64,000 nucleotides of DNA from assembly GCF_040643635.1 (NCBI RefSeq), contig NZ_JBEYUS010000009.1, positions 1 to 64,000 of the forward strand, given 5' to 3'. The DNA comes from Saccharopolyspora_C sp040643635. Its GTDB lineage: Bacteria; Actinomycetota; Actinomycetes; Mycobacteriales; Pseudonocardiaceae. The position numbers and the translations under genes were made by a program. The notes under the pieces were generated by a model. It did not search any database. It was given only the letters and a program-made list of their open reading frames with translations, and was not told where the DNA came from. Shown piece after piece: positions 43,691 to 52,869 of the stretch (its first letter is position 1; the number at the start of each line of letters is the position of its first letter).

Positions 43691-46531
43691 TCAGCCGACC
43701 GCGGTCTTCTCCGCGAGCCTGCCCTCCAGCGAGGCCGTGGCCAGCTCGACCCGGGACCGGCAGCCGGTGCGGGCGAACAGCCGGGTCAGCCTGCTCTCCA
43801 CCGTCTTCTCGCTGACCTGGATGGCCATCGCGATCTGCCGGTTGGTGTAGCCGTCGCTGACCAGCCGCACGATGCGGCTCTCGGTGCTGGAGATGAGCTG
43901 CTGCTTGCTGCGGGTGCGCGGCGGAGCGATGCCGCGGCGGCGCATCAGGTCCTGCGCGGCGTGGCGCAGTTCGGTCCAGCCGAGCCTGCGGGCGATCGAG
44001 TGCGCCTCGTACAGCGAGCCCTTCGGTTCGTCCCCGAGCTCGGCGAGCAGCATGTGCAGCACCGCCAGCTGCGGGACGTCCCCGCGGCGGTGGGCGATCT
44101 CCAGGGCGCGGGTGGCGGGTTCGGTGGTGCCGTGCAGCTGGGCGCGGGCCATCAGCACCGCGGCGGAACTGGTGCCGGAGCGCAGCCGCGCGTCCAGCGC
44201 GACCAGTTCGTCGAACAGCTCGGTCGCGGCCTGCACGTGGCCTTCCCGGTGGTGCAGCGCGACCAGGCGGTGCAGCAGGTGCTCCAGCCCGGCGGGGGAG
44301 CCGCCGCCGTCCCGGAGCTGCTCGTAGTCGGCGCGCGCGACCCGCAGCGCCTCGTCCCGGTCGCCCGCCCGGTAGGCGACGCCGAGCCGGGCCCAGGACA
44401 GCACGTGCCCGCCCGCCAGGTGCCGGGGCGTGTCCTGCAGCCATTCCTCGGCGCGCCGGTGCTCGCCGCGGGACGCGCAGATCTCGGCGGCGAGGGCGCG
44501 GGCGAGGAACCGGGCCGGGGTGCGCCGCTGCGGGGACAGCTCGGCCTCCATCCGGCGCGCCGCGGACAGCGCCACGTCCCATTCGCCGGTGCGGAACGCG
44601 CGCAGGATCTCCTGGTAGTACAGGACGCTGCCGCGCGAGGGCAGCCGGTAGCCGTCGCCGAGCACGATCTCCAGGGCGGTGGCGTGGTCGGTCATCGCCC
44701 CGGCCTCGCGCAGCAGGTCGTGCGCGTGGTCGACGGGGTGCTGCGTGCGGTCCCGCCACAGCGCCCAGGCGCGCTGGAAGGTGTCCGCGTCGCCGCTGGC
44801 CGCGTGCAGCAGCATCAGCACCTCGGGCAGTTCCGGCAGGTCCTTCGGTTCGGCTTCGCGGTCGCCGTCGCCGGCGAACAGCGCGTTGAACCGGCCGGCG
44901 GCCTCGTCGAACCGGCCGCAGCGGACGGCGGCGGCGAACTCCTGCAGCTCGGCGTCGAAGACGGCGCCGCCGGTGAGGGCCTTGAGCAGCCGGGCCGGTT
45001 CCTGCACCTGCGCGGACTGCTCGTCCTGCAGCAGCGTGGTGAGCCAGCACAACCCGACCGCCACCAGCAGGGTGCGGCGCAGCGGCTTGGCCTGGTCGTC
45101 CTGGTTGGACCCGGCGATCAGCGCGGGCACCAGCAGCCCGAGGTCCTTGGTGAGCTCGTCGTACTGGCCGAGGCTGGCGCGCAGCCGCAGCAGTTCCTCC
45201 AGCAGCGGCGGCCACCGGTCGTCGTCGTCGGAGAGCTGGCGCAGCGCGGCCTTGTACCAGGCGGCGGCGACTTCGGGGTCGGCGCCGGACATCCGGTCGG
45301 CCTCTTCGATGAGCACCCGGGTGGCGGCGGCCTCCCCGTCGAGGCTCTCGCCGATGTGCACCAGGTGGGTGGCCAGCCGGGTGCGGTCGACCTGCCCGTT
45401 GCGCTCCAGCTTGGCGAGCATCTGCCGGGCCAGCGCGGTGTGCAGCGCGCGGGCGCGTTCGGCCCCGGAGCGGCGGCGCAGCGCGGCGGTCAGCGCGGGC
45501 ACCGCGAACCGCAGCCTGCCGTGCTCGCCGATCTCCAGGATGCCTTCCTCCACCAGGGAATCCAGTCCGCGGCCCGCGCCGTCCAGGCTGATCGCGGCGG
45601 CGGCGGTGAGCATCGGCAGCTCGTCCACCGACACCTCGTCCTGCAGCGCGAGGAGCACGGCGAGCCGTTCGGTGTCGTCCCCGTCGGCGACGACGGCGCG
45701 GACCAGGTGGTGCGATTCGGGCAGCGAGATCGGCTCGTCCAGCGGGGACAGGCAGAAGTGCTGGTCGATGAGCACCAGCCGGTTCCAGGCCAGCAGATCG
45801 TCCAATGTGGACAAGATGGTGGCGGGGTTCCCGCGCAGCGGCCCGAGCGCGGCGCGCAGCGCCTCCGGGACGGTGGGGTCGAGCCGGGTCCGGCCGTGGG
45901 CGGCGCACCAGCGCTTCAGCAGCGCGTCGAACTCCTGCTCGTCCAGCGGTTGCAGGTCGATGATCTTGTCGGCGAACGAGGTGAGCCGGGATTCCCCTGC
46001 GACGGCGCGAGGTCCGGAGCCGGAGGAGACGACCACCGCGCACCCGACGGCCCGCAGCCGCTGCGCCAGCAGCGAGATGATCGAGCCGGTGGTGTCGTCG
46101 CCGCGGTCCGCGTCGTCGACCACGATGATCGTCCGGCCCTGCTCGGCGGCGACGCCGAAGACGCGCGCGAGCTCGTGCACCAGCGGCAGCGCGGAGGACT
46201 GCGGGGCCTGCTCCAGGTCGGCGCGGATGCGGGTGGCGGTGGCGAGCGCGTCGAGCAGCACGGCGTGCCAGCTGGACTCCAGCTGCTGGCGGGCGGCGTC
46301 CAGCAGCGAGTCGATCACCTGCGGGGTGCCGGTGGCCGGGTCGACGGTGATGTAGCACACGGTGGCGTCGTCGCCGCGCCAGCTCTCGGCCAGTGACTCC
46401 AGCAGGGTGGTCTTGCCCTCGCCGGGACCGCCGCGCACCAGCACCAACGTCCCGCCGGCGGTGCGGCAGGCCTCATCGACCTCGGTCCACTGGTCTCGTC
46501 TGCCGGACAACGTCGAGCGTTCCCGCGCCAT
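43691..46531 (-). CDS. LuxR family regulator of the LAL type
   Basis: A 946-residue large ATP-binding LuxR protein. The N-terminal AAA/STAND module has Walker A VRGGPGEGKTTLLESL and Walker B TIIVVDDADRGD, the middle is a long helical TPR-like part, and the C-terminal LuxR helix-turn-helix (about 880-940) is LVSDGYTNRQIAMAIQVSEK then TVESRLTRLFARTGCRSRVE. LALs activate secondary metabolism operons. GAGAGGA precedes the ATG. It is divergent from a paralog at 46757, sharing a 225-base AT-rich promoter, and converges on the thioesterase gene. Confidence 0.88.
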   Translation of the reverse strand: MARERSTLSGRRDQWTEVDEACRTAGGTLVLVRGGPGEGKTTLLESLAESWRGDDATVCYITVDPATGTPQVIDSLLDAARQQLESSWHAVLLDALATATRIRADLEQAPQSSALPLVHELARVFGVAAEQGRTIIVVDDADRGDDTTGSIISLLAQRLRAVGCAVVVSSGSGPRAVAGESRLTSFADKIIDLQPLDEQEFDALLKRWCAAHGRTRLDPTVPEALRAALGPLRGNPATILSTLDDLLAWNRLVLIDQHFCLSPLDEPISLPESHHLVRAVVADGDDTERLAVLLALQDEVSVDELPMLTAAAAISLDGAGRGLDSLVEEGILEIGEHGRLRFAVPALTAALRRRSGAERARALHTALARQMLAKLERNGQVDRTRLATHLVHIGESLDGEAAATRVLIEEADRMSGADPEVAAAWYKAALRQLSDDDDRWPPLLEELLRLRASLGQYDELTKDLGLLVPALIAGSNQDDQAKPLRRTLLVAVGLCWLTTLLQDEQSAQVQEPARLLKALTGGAVFDAELQEFAAAVRCGRFDEAAGRFNALFAGDGDREAEPKDLPELPEVLMLLHAASGDADTFQRAWALWRDRTQHPVDHAHDLLREAGAMTDHATALEIVLGDGYRLPSRGSVLYYQEILRAFRTGEWDVALSAARRMEAELSPQRRTPARFLARALAAEICASRGEHRRAEEWLQDTPRHLAGGHVLSWARLGVAYRAGDRDEALRVARADYEQLRDGGGSPAGLEHLLHRLVALHHREGHVQAATELFDELVALDARLRSGTSSAAVLMARAQLHGTTEPATRALEIAHRRGDVPQLAVLHMLLAELGDEPKGSLYEAHSIARRLGWTELRHAAQDLMRRRGIAPPRTRSKQQLISSTESRIVRLVSDGYTNRQIAMAIQVSEKTVESRLTRLFARTGCRSRVELATASLEGRLAEKTAVG

Positions 46532-46585
46532 GGGGTCCTCTCCGCTTCACCTGGTGTGGTGGTGCTACATCGTCGAGGGGTTTTG

Positions 46586-46679
46586 ATACTTTTGCACTAG
46601 CAGAGGATCAAGCGCTCGCCATCGAACACGCTTAGTGACCAATATTCCTTAACTCTCGCTATCGCGCTAGTAAAGGTGT
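46586..46679. promoter_or_regulatory. Divergent promoter of the two LAL genes with inverted repeat
   Basis: The AT-rich gap contains ATACTTTTGCACTAGC (from 46586) and GCGCTAGTAAAGGTGT (46664-46679), imperfect complements about 60 bases apart. AATATTCCTTAACT lies between them. These are good candidates for LAL binding and divergent -10 regions. The local composition is strikingly unlike the flanks. Confidence 0.45.
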
Positions 46680-46756
46680 CGCCCATTATGGTGAATGTAT
46701 AGCACACCGTTACCAGTGGCTCAGGGCAGCGATCGAGCCGTGCGGAGGGAGTCACC

Positions 46757-49537
46757 GTGGCGGTACACACCTCAGCCGCATCATCGTCGATCGGCGAGCC
46801 GGGCGCGGAACCGATGTTCCGCGAAGGACTGCTGGACCAGGCCGCCACCGTCGGCGGTCCCGGCAGGCCTCCCCTCGCGCTGCTCGTGGGCGAGCCGGGC
46901 GCGGGCGGCAGCGCGGTGCTGACCGCCGCGGGCAGGCGCCTCGAAGCCGACGGCTGCCGGGTGCTGCGGCTGACCGCGTCGAAGCAGGACAAGCGCACCC
47001 CGTACGGCGCGCTCTACCGCCTGCTGTCCGAAGTGGACCGAGCCGCTCCGCCGGACCAGGAACGCGCTGCGCTGCTGGGATTGGTCGCCAAGCTCAGCCG
47101 CGGGGCCGGCTCGGACTCGCTGCGCGTCGCCGTCGAGCAGGTCGCGCTGTCCATCCGCAACGTGGTGCGGCACCTGCTGCCGGTCGTGGTGCTGGTGGAC
47201 GAAGCGCAGTGGCTCGACCACGGCACGGCGGCGGTGCTGGAACCGCTGGCCAGGAGGATGGCCGGCGCCCGGTTCTCGGTGCTGCTGGCCGCGCGCGCCG
47301 ATCCGGACGCCGCGCCGCTGGAACCGCTGTGGAATCGATTGTCGGCGCAAGGACTTCTGCGAGCGCTGCCGATTCGACCGTTCTCCAGAACTGAGAGCGG
47401 ACAATTCATCGCCCGTTCCATCGGCGCGAAACCCAATGTTCACCTGATCGATGAGTTGTACGACATCGCACGTGGCAGGCCCGCGATGTTGCTCGCCGCG
47501 ATCGACGCCTACCGCCGGGCCGACGCGCTCGTCGTCGTCGACCAGCACGCCTACCTGTTGCGCAAGCTCGGACCGGAGCTGCCGGTGGACGGCGCGCTGC
47601 TCGCCCAGGTCCGCGAGGCCGGGGACGCCGCCTGGTCGGTCGCGAAGGCGATGAGCCTGCTCGCCCCGCTCGGCCCGCACGCGGTCGACGTGCTGGCCGC
47701 GGCGCTCGGCCTCGCCGAGCGGGAGGTGCGCGAGGCGCTGGAAGCACTGGTGCAGCAACGCCTGCTCGCCCCGGACGGCGCGGGCTGGCGGTTCCGCGTC
47801 CCGCTGCTCGCCACCGCGCTGCAACGCGCCCTCGGCCCCTACGAGCACCGCAAGCTCGCCGCCGCCGCCGTCACCGCGATCTGGGCCGGTGCCGCGCAGG
47901 TCGCCGACCCGGCCTACCTGCCGGACCGGATGGCCGACGCCGGAACCCTGGTGGACGGGCGCCGCGCGGGCGAAGAGCTGATGGCGCACGCGGGGAACCG
48001 GCTGCTGGACCCGAACGTCGACGCCTCCCGCTGGCTGCGGGCCGTCGTCGAGCGGGTCGACGACCCGGTGCTGCGGATCGAGGCGCTGCGCAGGCACGTG
48101 ATCGCCTGCCTGGTGCGCAACGACCTGCCCGAGGTGCTGCGCAGCTCCCGGCTGCTGGTGCGCCACCACGCGGGCGAGCTGTCCCCGCAGATCCTGCCGG
48201 GCACCGTGCTCGCCTACCTCATGGTGCTGGCCGCGATCGGCGAGCACGACGAGCTCCGGCGCATCGCGCAGGGCGAGCAGGCGGTCCCGGGCGGTGCCGC
48301 GCAGCGGATCGTGGCGCGCGCGTTCGCCACCGGCTGGCTCGGCGACTGGCTGGGCGGGGAGCGGCTGCTCGACGAGCACTCGACCGAACTGGCCGCGGCC
48401 GAACCGGTGCTGGGTCAGCAGGTCGACATCTACCGCACCGGATCCGCCGTGATGCAGGGCGACGTCGCCGAACTGCGCCGCTTCGGCACCGCGCTCGCCG
48501 AGGTCCCGCGCGGCGCGGAACCGCACTCGCAGTGGGTGGAGGCGATCCGGCACCACGTGGACCTGCTGCTGGCGCTCGGCGAGGCGCGCGAAGCGCGGCA
48601 GGTGATGGAGCGCGGCGGTCTCACCGAAGACCGGCTCGTGCTGCCCGACCGGTTCCTGCTGCACCACGCCCGCGGCGAGTGGACCAGCGCCATGGACATC
48701 GCCCGCCGCTGCATGTCCTCGCCGGTGCACGGGGTGCGGCCGTTCGCGTGGGCGACCATGCACGCGCTCGCGGCCCAGGTGCACATCGACTCCGGGATGC
48801 TCAGCCGGGCGCGGCGGCTGGTGGAGATGGGCAAGGACGGTCCGTTCGGCTACCTCTTCGACTTCACCGAATCGCTGGCGAGCCACGTGCTCGGTGAACT
48901 GCACCAGTCGCACGAGCACCTGCGGACGGCGATCGTCCGGGCGGACGAGGCCGGGTTCACCTTCGGCACCGACGTGGTGCTGGCCGAGCTCGCGCACCGG
49001 GCGCACACCTCCGGCAGCTTCGACGAGGCCGCGGGCGCGCTCCACCGGCTGGCGGAGGTCGCGGCGCGGCTCGGCACCGGCCGTGCCGAGCTGGCGCTCC
49101 TGCTGACCAGGGCCCGGCTGGAATCCGACGAGTCCGCCGCCGCGGCCGCCGTCGACCTGGCGCGGGAGCGGGGCGAGCCGTACGAGATGGCGGTGACCTT
49201 CAGCAAGCTCGCCGCGGGCGGCCACCGCCCCGCCGAGCTGCTGCCCGAGGCGTACCGGCTGGCGGGCGGGCTGGACGCGCTGCTGCTGCGCGCGCGGCTG
49301 CGGCACGTGATGCGGCAGAACGGCGTGCCGGTGCCGGACCGCGCCGCGACGACCTCGGAGAACGAGCGGCTGCTCGCGGTGCTGGTCGCCGAGGGCCTCA
49401 GCAACCGGCAGCTGGCGACGGTGTTCGCCACGACGGAGAAGAGCGTCGAGGGCAGGCTCACCCGGATGTTCGCCCGCATCGGCTACCGGTCGCGGGTGGA
49501 ACTGGCCGCCGCGATGCTCACCGGTGACTTCGGGTGA
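46757..49537 (+). CDS. LuxR family LAL-type regulator with degenerate Walker A
   Basis: A 926-residue paralog of the divergent LAL. The nucleotide loop reads VGEPGAGGSAVLTAAG, with Gly51 in place of the Walker A lysine, while Walker B VVVLVDEAQWLDHG is intact. The helical middle and C-terminal LuxR domain (LLAVLVAEGLSNRQLATVFA, EKSVEGRLTRMFARIGYRSR) are complete. ATP hydrolysis is therefore doubtful, and it may act constitutively or through heterodimers with the neighbour; this is inference. The GTG at 46757 follows GGAGGGA by 6 bases. Downstream, after 296 bases without genes, begins the T7SS locus. Confidence 0.87.
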   Translation: MAVHTSAASSSIGEPGAEPMFREGLLDQAATVGGPGRPPLALLVGEPGAGGSAVLTAAGRRLEADGCRVLRLTASKQDKRTPYGALYRLLSEVDRAAPPDQERAALLGLVAKLSRGAGSDSLRVAVEQVALSIRNVVRHLLPVVVLVDEAQWLDHGTAAVLEPLARRMAGARFSVLLAARADPDAAPLEPLWNRLSAQGLLRALPIRPFSRTESGQFIARSIGAKPNVHLIDELYDIARGRPAMLLAAIDAYRRADALVVVDQHAYLLRKLGPELPVDGALLAQVREAGDAAWSVAKAMSLLAPLGPHAVDVLAAALGLAEREVREALEALVQQRLLAPDGAGWRFRVPLLATALQRALGPYEHRKLAAAAVTAIWAGAAQVADPAYLPDRMADAGTLVDGRRAGEELMAHAGNRLLDPNVDASRWLRAVVERVDDPVLRIEALRRHVIACLVRNDLPEVLRSSRLLVRHHAGELSPQILPGTVLAYLMVLAAIGEHDELRRIAQGEQAVPGGAAQRIVARAFATGWLGDWLGGERLLDEHSTELAAAEPVLGQQVDIYRTGSAVMQGDVAELRRFGTALAEVPRGAEPHSQWVEAIRHHVDLLLALGEAREARQVMERGGLTEDRLVLPDRFLLHHARGEWTSAMDIARRCMSSPVHGVRPFAWATMHALAAQVHIDSGMLSRARRLVEMGKDGPFGYLFDFTESLASHVLGELHQSHEHLRTAIVRADEAGFTFGTDVVLAELAHRAHTSGSFDEAAGALHRLAEVAARLGTGRAELALLLTRARLESDESAAAAAVDLARERGEPYEMAVTFSKLAAGGHRPAELLPEAYRLAGGLDALLLRARLRHVMRQNGVPVPDRAATTSENERLLAVLVAEGLSNRQLATVFATTEKSVEGRLTRMFARIGYRSRVELAAAMLTGDFG

Positions 49538-49833
49538 TCCACCGATATTGCCCGTTTCGTTCCGATCCGGTCCGCCGCGATCCTCCGATCGGTGCCCGCG
49601 CGGGACCGCCGTGGCTGGTCCCGAGTGGGGCGGGTCCGCCGTCGCGGGCGGTCCCATCAGCGGAAACGCATGTGTGGGTGGCGTTTCCCGCCTCGTGGGA
49701 GCGCAGGTGAGGGAATCCCCCTGGAACCCACAGCTCCGGATACCCCTGACAAGGTGGTCCGGTGGTCGCCGCGATACTCGATCGCTGAGGTGTCGCATCG
49801 AGTCGCGTACCGATGTGCTCGACGGGAGTGGAG

Positions 49834-52800
49834 ATGCAGCAAGGTTCGGCAAGACCGTCGCTCGGCCCGCTGGTCGCCGAATGGTGCGGGGCGCACGTCC
49901 TCGTCCGCTGCGAGGGCGAAGATCCGGCTGAGCGCGCCTTCTTGGCCCACCTGCCGTCCGCGGCGAACGAGCTGTTCCTGTCCGCGTCGCGCGGTGCCTG
50001 CGCCGATCCCGAGCTGCTCCCGGCGCTGCCGGGGCTGCTGCGGCCGCTGCTGCGCGCCGCCGCGGCCGTGCCGCACGTGCTGTGGCTCGGCGTCAGCGGG
50101 CTCGCGGGTCGTGCGGACGACCTGACGAAGCTGGCCGTCGACCTGGAACTCGACGTGGTCGCCCCGGACGGCGCCGTCTCCGGCGAGTCCGGCACCACCG
50201 TGCACGCGGGCCGCGTCAGCGGCGGCACCGGCTGGTACCTGTTCCGGCCCGGCAGCAGGCCGTGGCTGTTCAGCACCCGGTACCCGATCCCGGCGTGGGA
50301 GCGCTGGGTCCCGATCCAGCCCGTCGCGAACCCGCAGCTGCTGGTGGACCCGGTTCCGGCCGGGCTGCTGGTGCGCGATCCGCGCAGTTCTTGGGCGGAG
50401 GTGCGGCGGGCCGCGGCGCGGGTTCCGGTCAGCGGCAAGGTGCCGAAGGTGCTGCTCGCCGGTCGGCCGCTGCCCGCGCCCGCCGAGGTCGCGCAGCTGC
50501 TGCAGGCGCTGCCCGAGTTCGTCCGCGCCTCCGTCGTCCTGATCCCGGTGGCCGCCGCGGCCGCCCGGCACGAGTGGCTGGTGGAGCTCTCCGCCCGGTT
50601 GTCCCGCCCGGTGGTGTTCAGCACCGGCGCGGAGTTCGCCGACGGGCCGCGCCGCCAGCCGGTGGCCGCCGTGCTGGACGAGGCGGGCGACGAGGTCTTC
50701 CGCCCGTTCGTCAGCGCGCTGCGCCAGCCCGCAGGCGCCGGGGACCAGCAGGTCGTGGACATCGCCGAGCCGCCCGCGGGCTGGCAGCGCTGCGGCCAGC
50801 GCACCTACCGCCCGGCGCAGGGTCCGACGGTGTTCGCCGAGGTCGTGCCGTCCGGGCTCGCGCTGCGCGATGAGCAGGGCGCGCCGCTGGTGGTCTCGCT
50901 GGCCGCCGCGGGTGCGTTCGACCCCGCGCGCTGGGTGCTGCACCTGGTCCCGGCGGACGGCGCGCTGTCCGAGGACGTGCTCGGCGGGCTGCGCCACCTG
51001 CTGGCGTCGCTCGACGAGAAGCGCCGCCGCACCGCGATCATCCGGGTGTGGGGTCCGCTGGACCACGGCCCGAACGCCGAGCTGCACGCGCTCGCGGAAC
51101 CGTTCGGCGTTCCGGTGAGCAGCAACGGGCGGCCGGTCGAGCGGGACGCCGAGCAGGAGGCCGCCGAACTCCCGGCCGGAGCCGCGGGTACCGCCGCTCC
51201 GCCGGGTACCGCCGTGCCGCCGGGGGTCGCCGTACCTCCGGGTACCGCCGTGCCGCCGGGTGCCGCAGCTCCCGCGGTGCCGCCGGGTGTCGCGGGACCG
51301 GGTGTCGCGGGGCCGCCGGGTGCCGTGGCGCCAGGCCCGGCCGCCGCGCCGGATTCCGCCGCACAGCCCGGTTCCGCGGCTCCCGGTGGGGAACCGGGCA
51401 CCGGGCGGCCGGACGCGGGCGAACCGGCCGCAGAGGCCGGCGGGACCGCCGAGGTGGACGAGGCCGCCGAGGCCGACGAGCAGCTCGACTGGAAGCCCGC
51501 CGCGCCGGTCGCCGCCCCGATCGCCACCGTCTCCGCCGCCCCGGTGCCGACCATGTCCGGGATGCCGCATCGGTCCACTGTGGACGAACCGTTGCAGGAC
51601 GTGCCGATCTCGGAGCCGGCCGCGTCGGAACCGCCCGCCGAGCGGGTGCCCGACGAGCAGCCGGAACCCCCGGTGCCCGCCGAACCGCCCGCCGCCCCGC
51701 CCGCGGCCCCACCTGGCGCCCCGGAGGCGCCGCCGGTGGCGGAGCGGGAACCGGCACCGGAACCGCAGCCCGAGTCCGAAGTGGACTTCTCGCGCCCGGT
51801 GGTCGAGTCCGGCCGCCCGTCGGTCGAATCGGGCCCGCCGCAGGTGGAGTCCGCGCCGGACGCGCAGCTCGAACCCGAACCGGTCGTCGAGGACGCCGAG
51901 CTCGAGGATGCCGAGCTCGCCGAGGACGAGCCGGCGGAGGACGAGGCCGAGCAGGCCGAGCCCGGTGAGTCGGCCGCGCCGCTCACCCCGCGCGACCTGC
52001 GCGACAAGTCGAGCAGCGGCGGCGAGCAGAGCCGGTTCACCACGGCCGCCGGGCCGTCCTTCTCCGACGCGCTGGCGACGGTGAACGCGGCGATGGCCTC
52101 CTGGCCCTCGTTGCGCCAGGACGACTCGGCCGGCGCGAAGGCCGACTTCGTCGCGGTGTGCCTGTACCTGGGCCGCGGCGAGGGCGGTGCGGAGCAGGTC
52201 AACGAGGCCCTCCGCGGCGGTGTGCAGCCGGAGCTGGACGGGCACCTGCCGTGCCTGGTCTCGGGCATCCGGCGGTTGCCGACGCACCGGCGGCCGGTGC
52301 TGCGGCAGAGCGTGCTCAAGGGCACGGCGGAGGAGAACTCCACGCCCGGCACGCTGTTCGTGGAGCCCGGTTTCCTCAGCGCCAGCATGAACCTGGACGT
52401 GACGGTGCCGGGCGCGATGGTCGACGTGCTGATCTGGCCGCACCGGGCTCGCCGCACCTCGGAGCTCGCGCTGAACCGGCCGATGGACGAGGTGGTGTTC
52501 CTGGCGGGCACCCGGTTCAAGACGCTCGCGGTGCGCGACCTCGACGAGCAGGAGAACGAGGACGAGGCCGAGGAACGGGACGAGGACGCCATCGCGCCGC
52601 CGAAGATGGCGGTGCTGTTCCGCGAGATGGCCCCGGACGAGCGGGCCACCAGCACCGAGCTGGACGAGCGCGACCTCGCGGCGCTGAGCAAGCTGGACCG
52701 CGCCCTGGCCCGCCGCCAGCGCGGCACGTTGCGGATGCTCGAGGACTCGGACGCCATGGCGCGGCTGACCGGAACGATGGTCGAGACGGACCTGGCGACC

Positions 52801-52869
52801 GCGGGCGCTCCGCAGGAGGAGCGGCGGGACACGCTCATCACCACAGGAGGACAGGTGGGACACCCGTGA
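49834..52869 (+). CDS. Large T7SS-locus protein with C-terminal ADP-ribosyltransferase-like domain
   Basis: A 1011-residue protein in three parts. Residues 1-430 form an unrecognised globular region (VLWLGVSGLAGRADDLTKLA, WYLFRPGSRPWLFSTRYPIP). About 430-720 is a Pro/Ala/Glu-rich linker with PPG repeats. About 725-905 is a segment that reads like the ADPrib_exo_Tox fold: CLYLGRGEGGAEQVNEALRG, then RRPVLRQSV (Arg824 as the first-strand Arg), GTLFVEPGFLSAS (849-851 as the STS motif) and MDEVVFLAGTRFKTL (Glu886 in the ExE position, the first Glu replaced by Met884). A helical tail follows. There is no signal peptide. The stop overlaps the mycosin GTG (GTGA), tying it to T7SS. It may occupy the place of EccE, or be an effector or regulator. 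GGGAG precedes the ATG at 49834. Confidence 0.7.
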   Translation: MQQGSARPSLGPLVAEWCGAHVLVRCEGEDPAERAFLAHLPSAANELFLSASRGACADPELLPALPGLLRPLLRAAAAVPHVLWLGVSGLAGRADDLTKLAVDLELDVVAPDGAVSGESGTTVHAGRVSGGTGWYLFRPGSRPWLFSTRYPIPAWERWVPIQPVANPQLLVDPVPAGLLVRDPRSSWAEVRRAAARVPVSGKVPKVLLAGRPLPAPAEVAQLLQALPEFVRASVVLIPVAAAAARHEWLVELSARLSRPVVFSTGAEFADGPRRQPVAAVLDEAGDEVFRPFVSALRQPAGAGDQQVVDIAEPPAGWQRCGQRTYRPAQGPTVFAEVVPSGLALRDEQGAPLVVSLAAAGAFDPARWVLHLVPADGALSEDVLGGLRHLLASLDEKRRRTAIIRVWGPLDHGPNAELHALAEPFGVPVSSNGRPVERDAEQEAAELPAGAAGTAAPPGTAVPPGVAVPPGTAVPPGAAAPAVPPGVAGPGVAGPPGAVAPGPAAAPDSAAQPGSAAPGGEPGTGRPDAGEPAAEAGGTAEVDEAAEADEQLDWKPAAPVAAPIATVSAAPVPTMSGMPHRSTVDEPLQDVPISEPAASEPPAERVPDEQPEPPVPAEPPAAPPAAPPGAPEAPPVAEREPAPEPQPESEVDFSRPVVESGRPSVESGPPQVESAPDAQLEPEPVVEDAELEDAELAEDEPAEDEAEQAEPGESAAPLTPRDLRDKSSSGGEQSRFTTAAGPSFSDALATVNAAMASWPSLRQDDSAGAKADFVAVCLYLGRGEGGAEQVNEALRGGVQPELDGHLPCLVSGIRRLPTHRRPVLRQSVLKGTAEENSTPGTLFVEPGFLSASMNLDVTVPGAMVDVLIWPHRARRTSELALNRPMDEVVFLAGTRFKTLAVRDLDEQENEDEAEERDEDAIAPPKMAVLFREMAPDERATSTELDERDLAALSKLDRALARRQRGTLRMLEDSDAMARLTGTMVETDLATAGAPQEERRDTLITTGGQVGHP

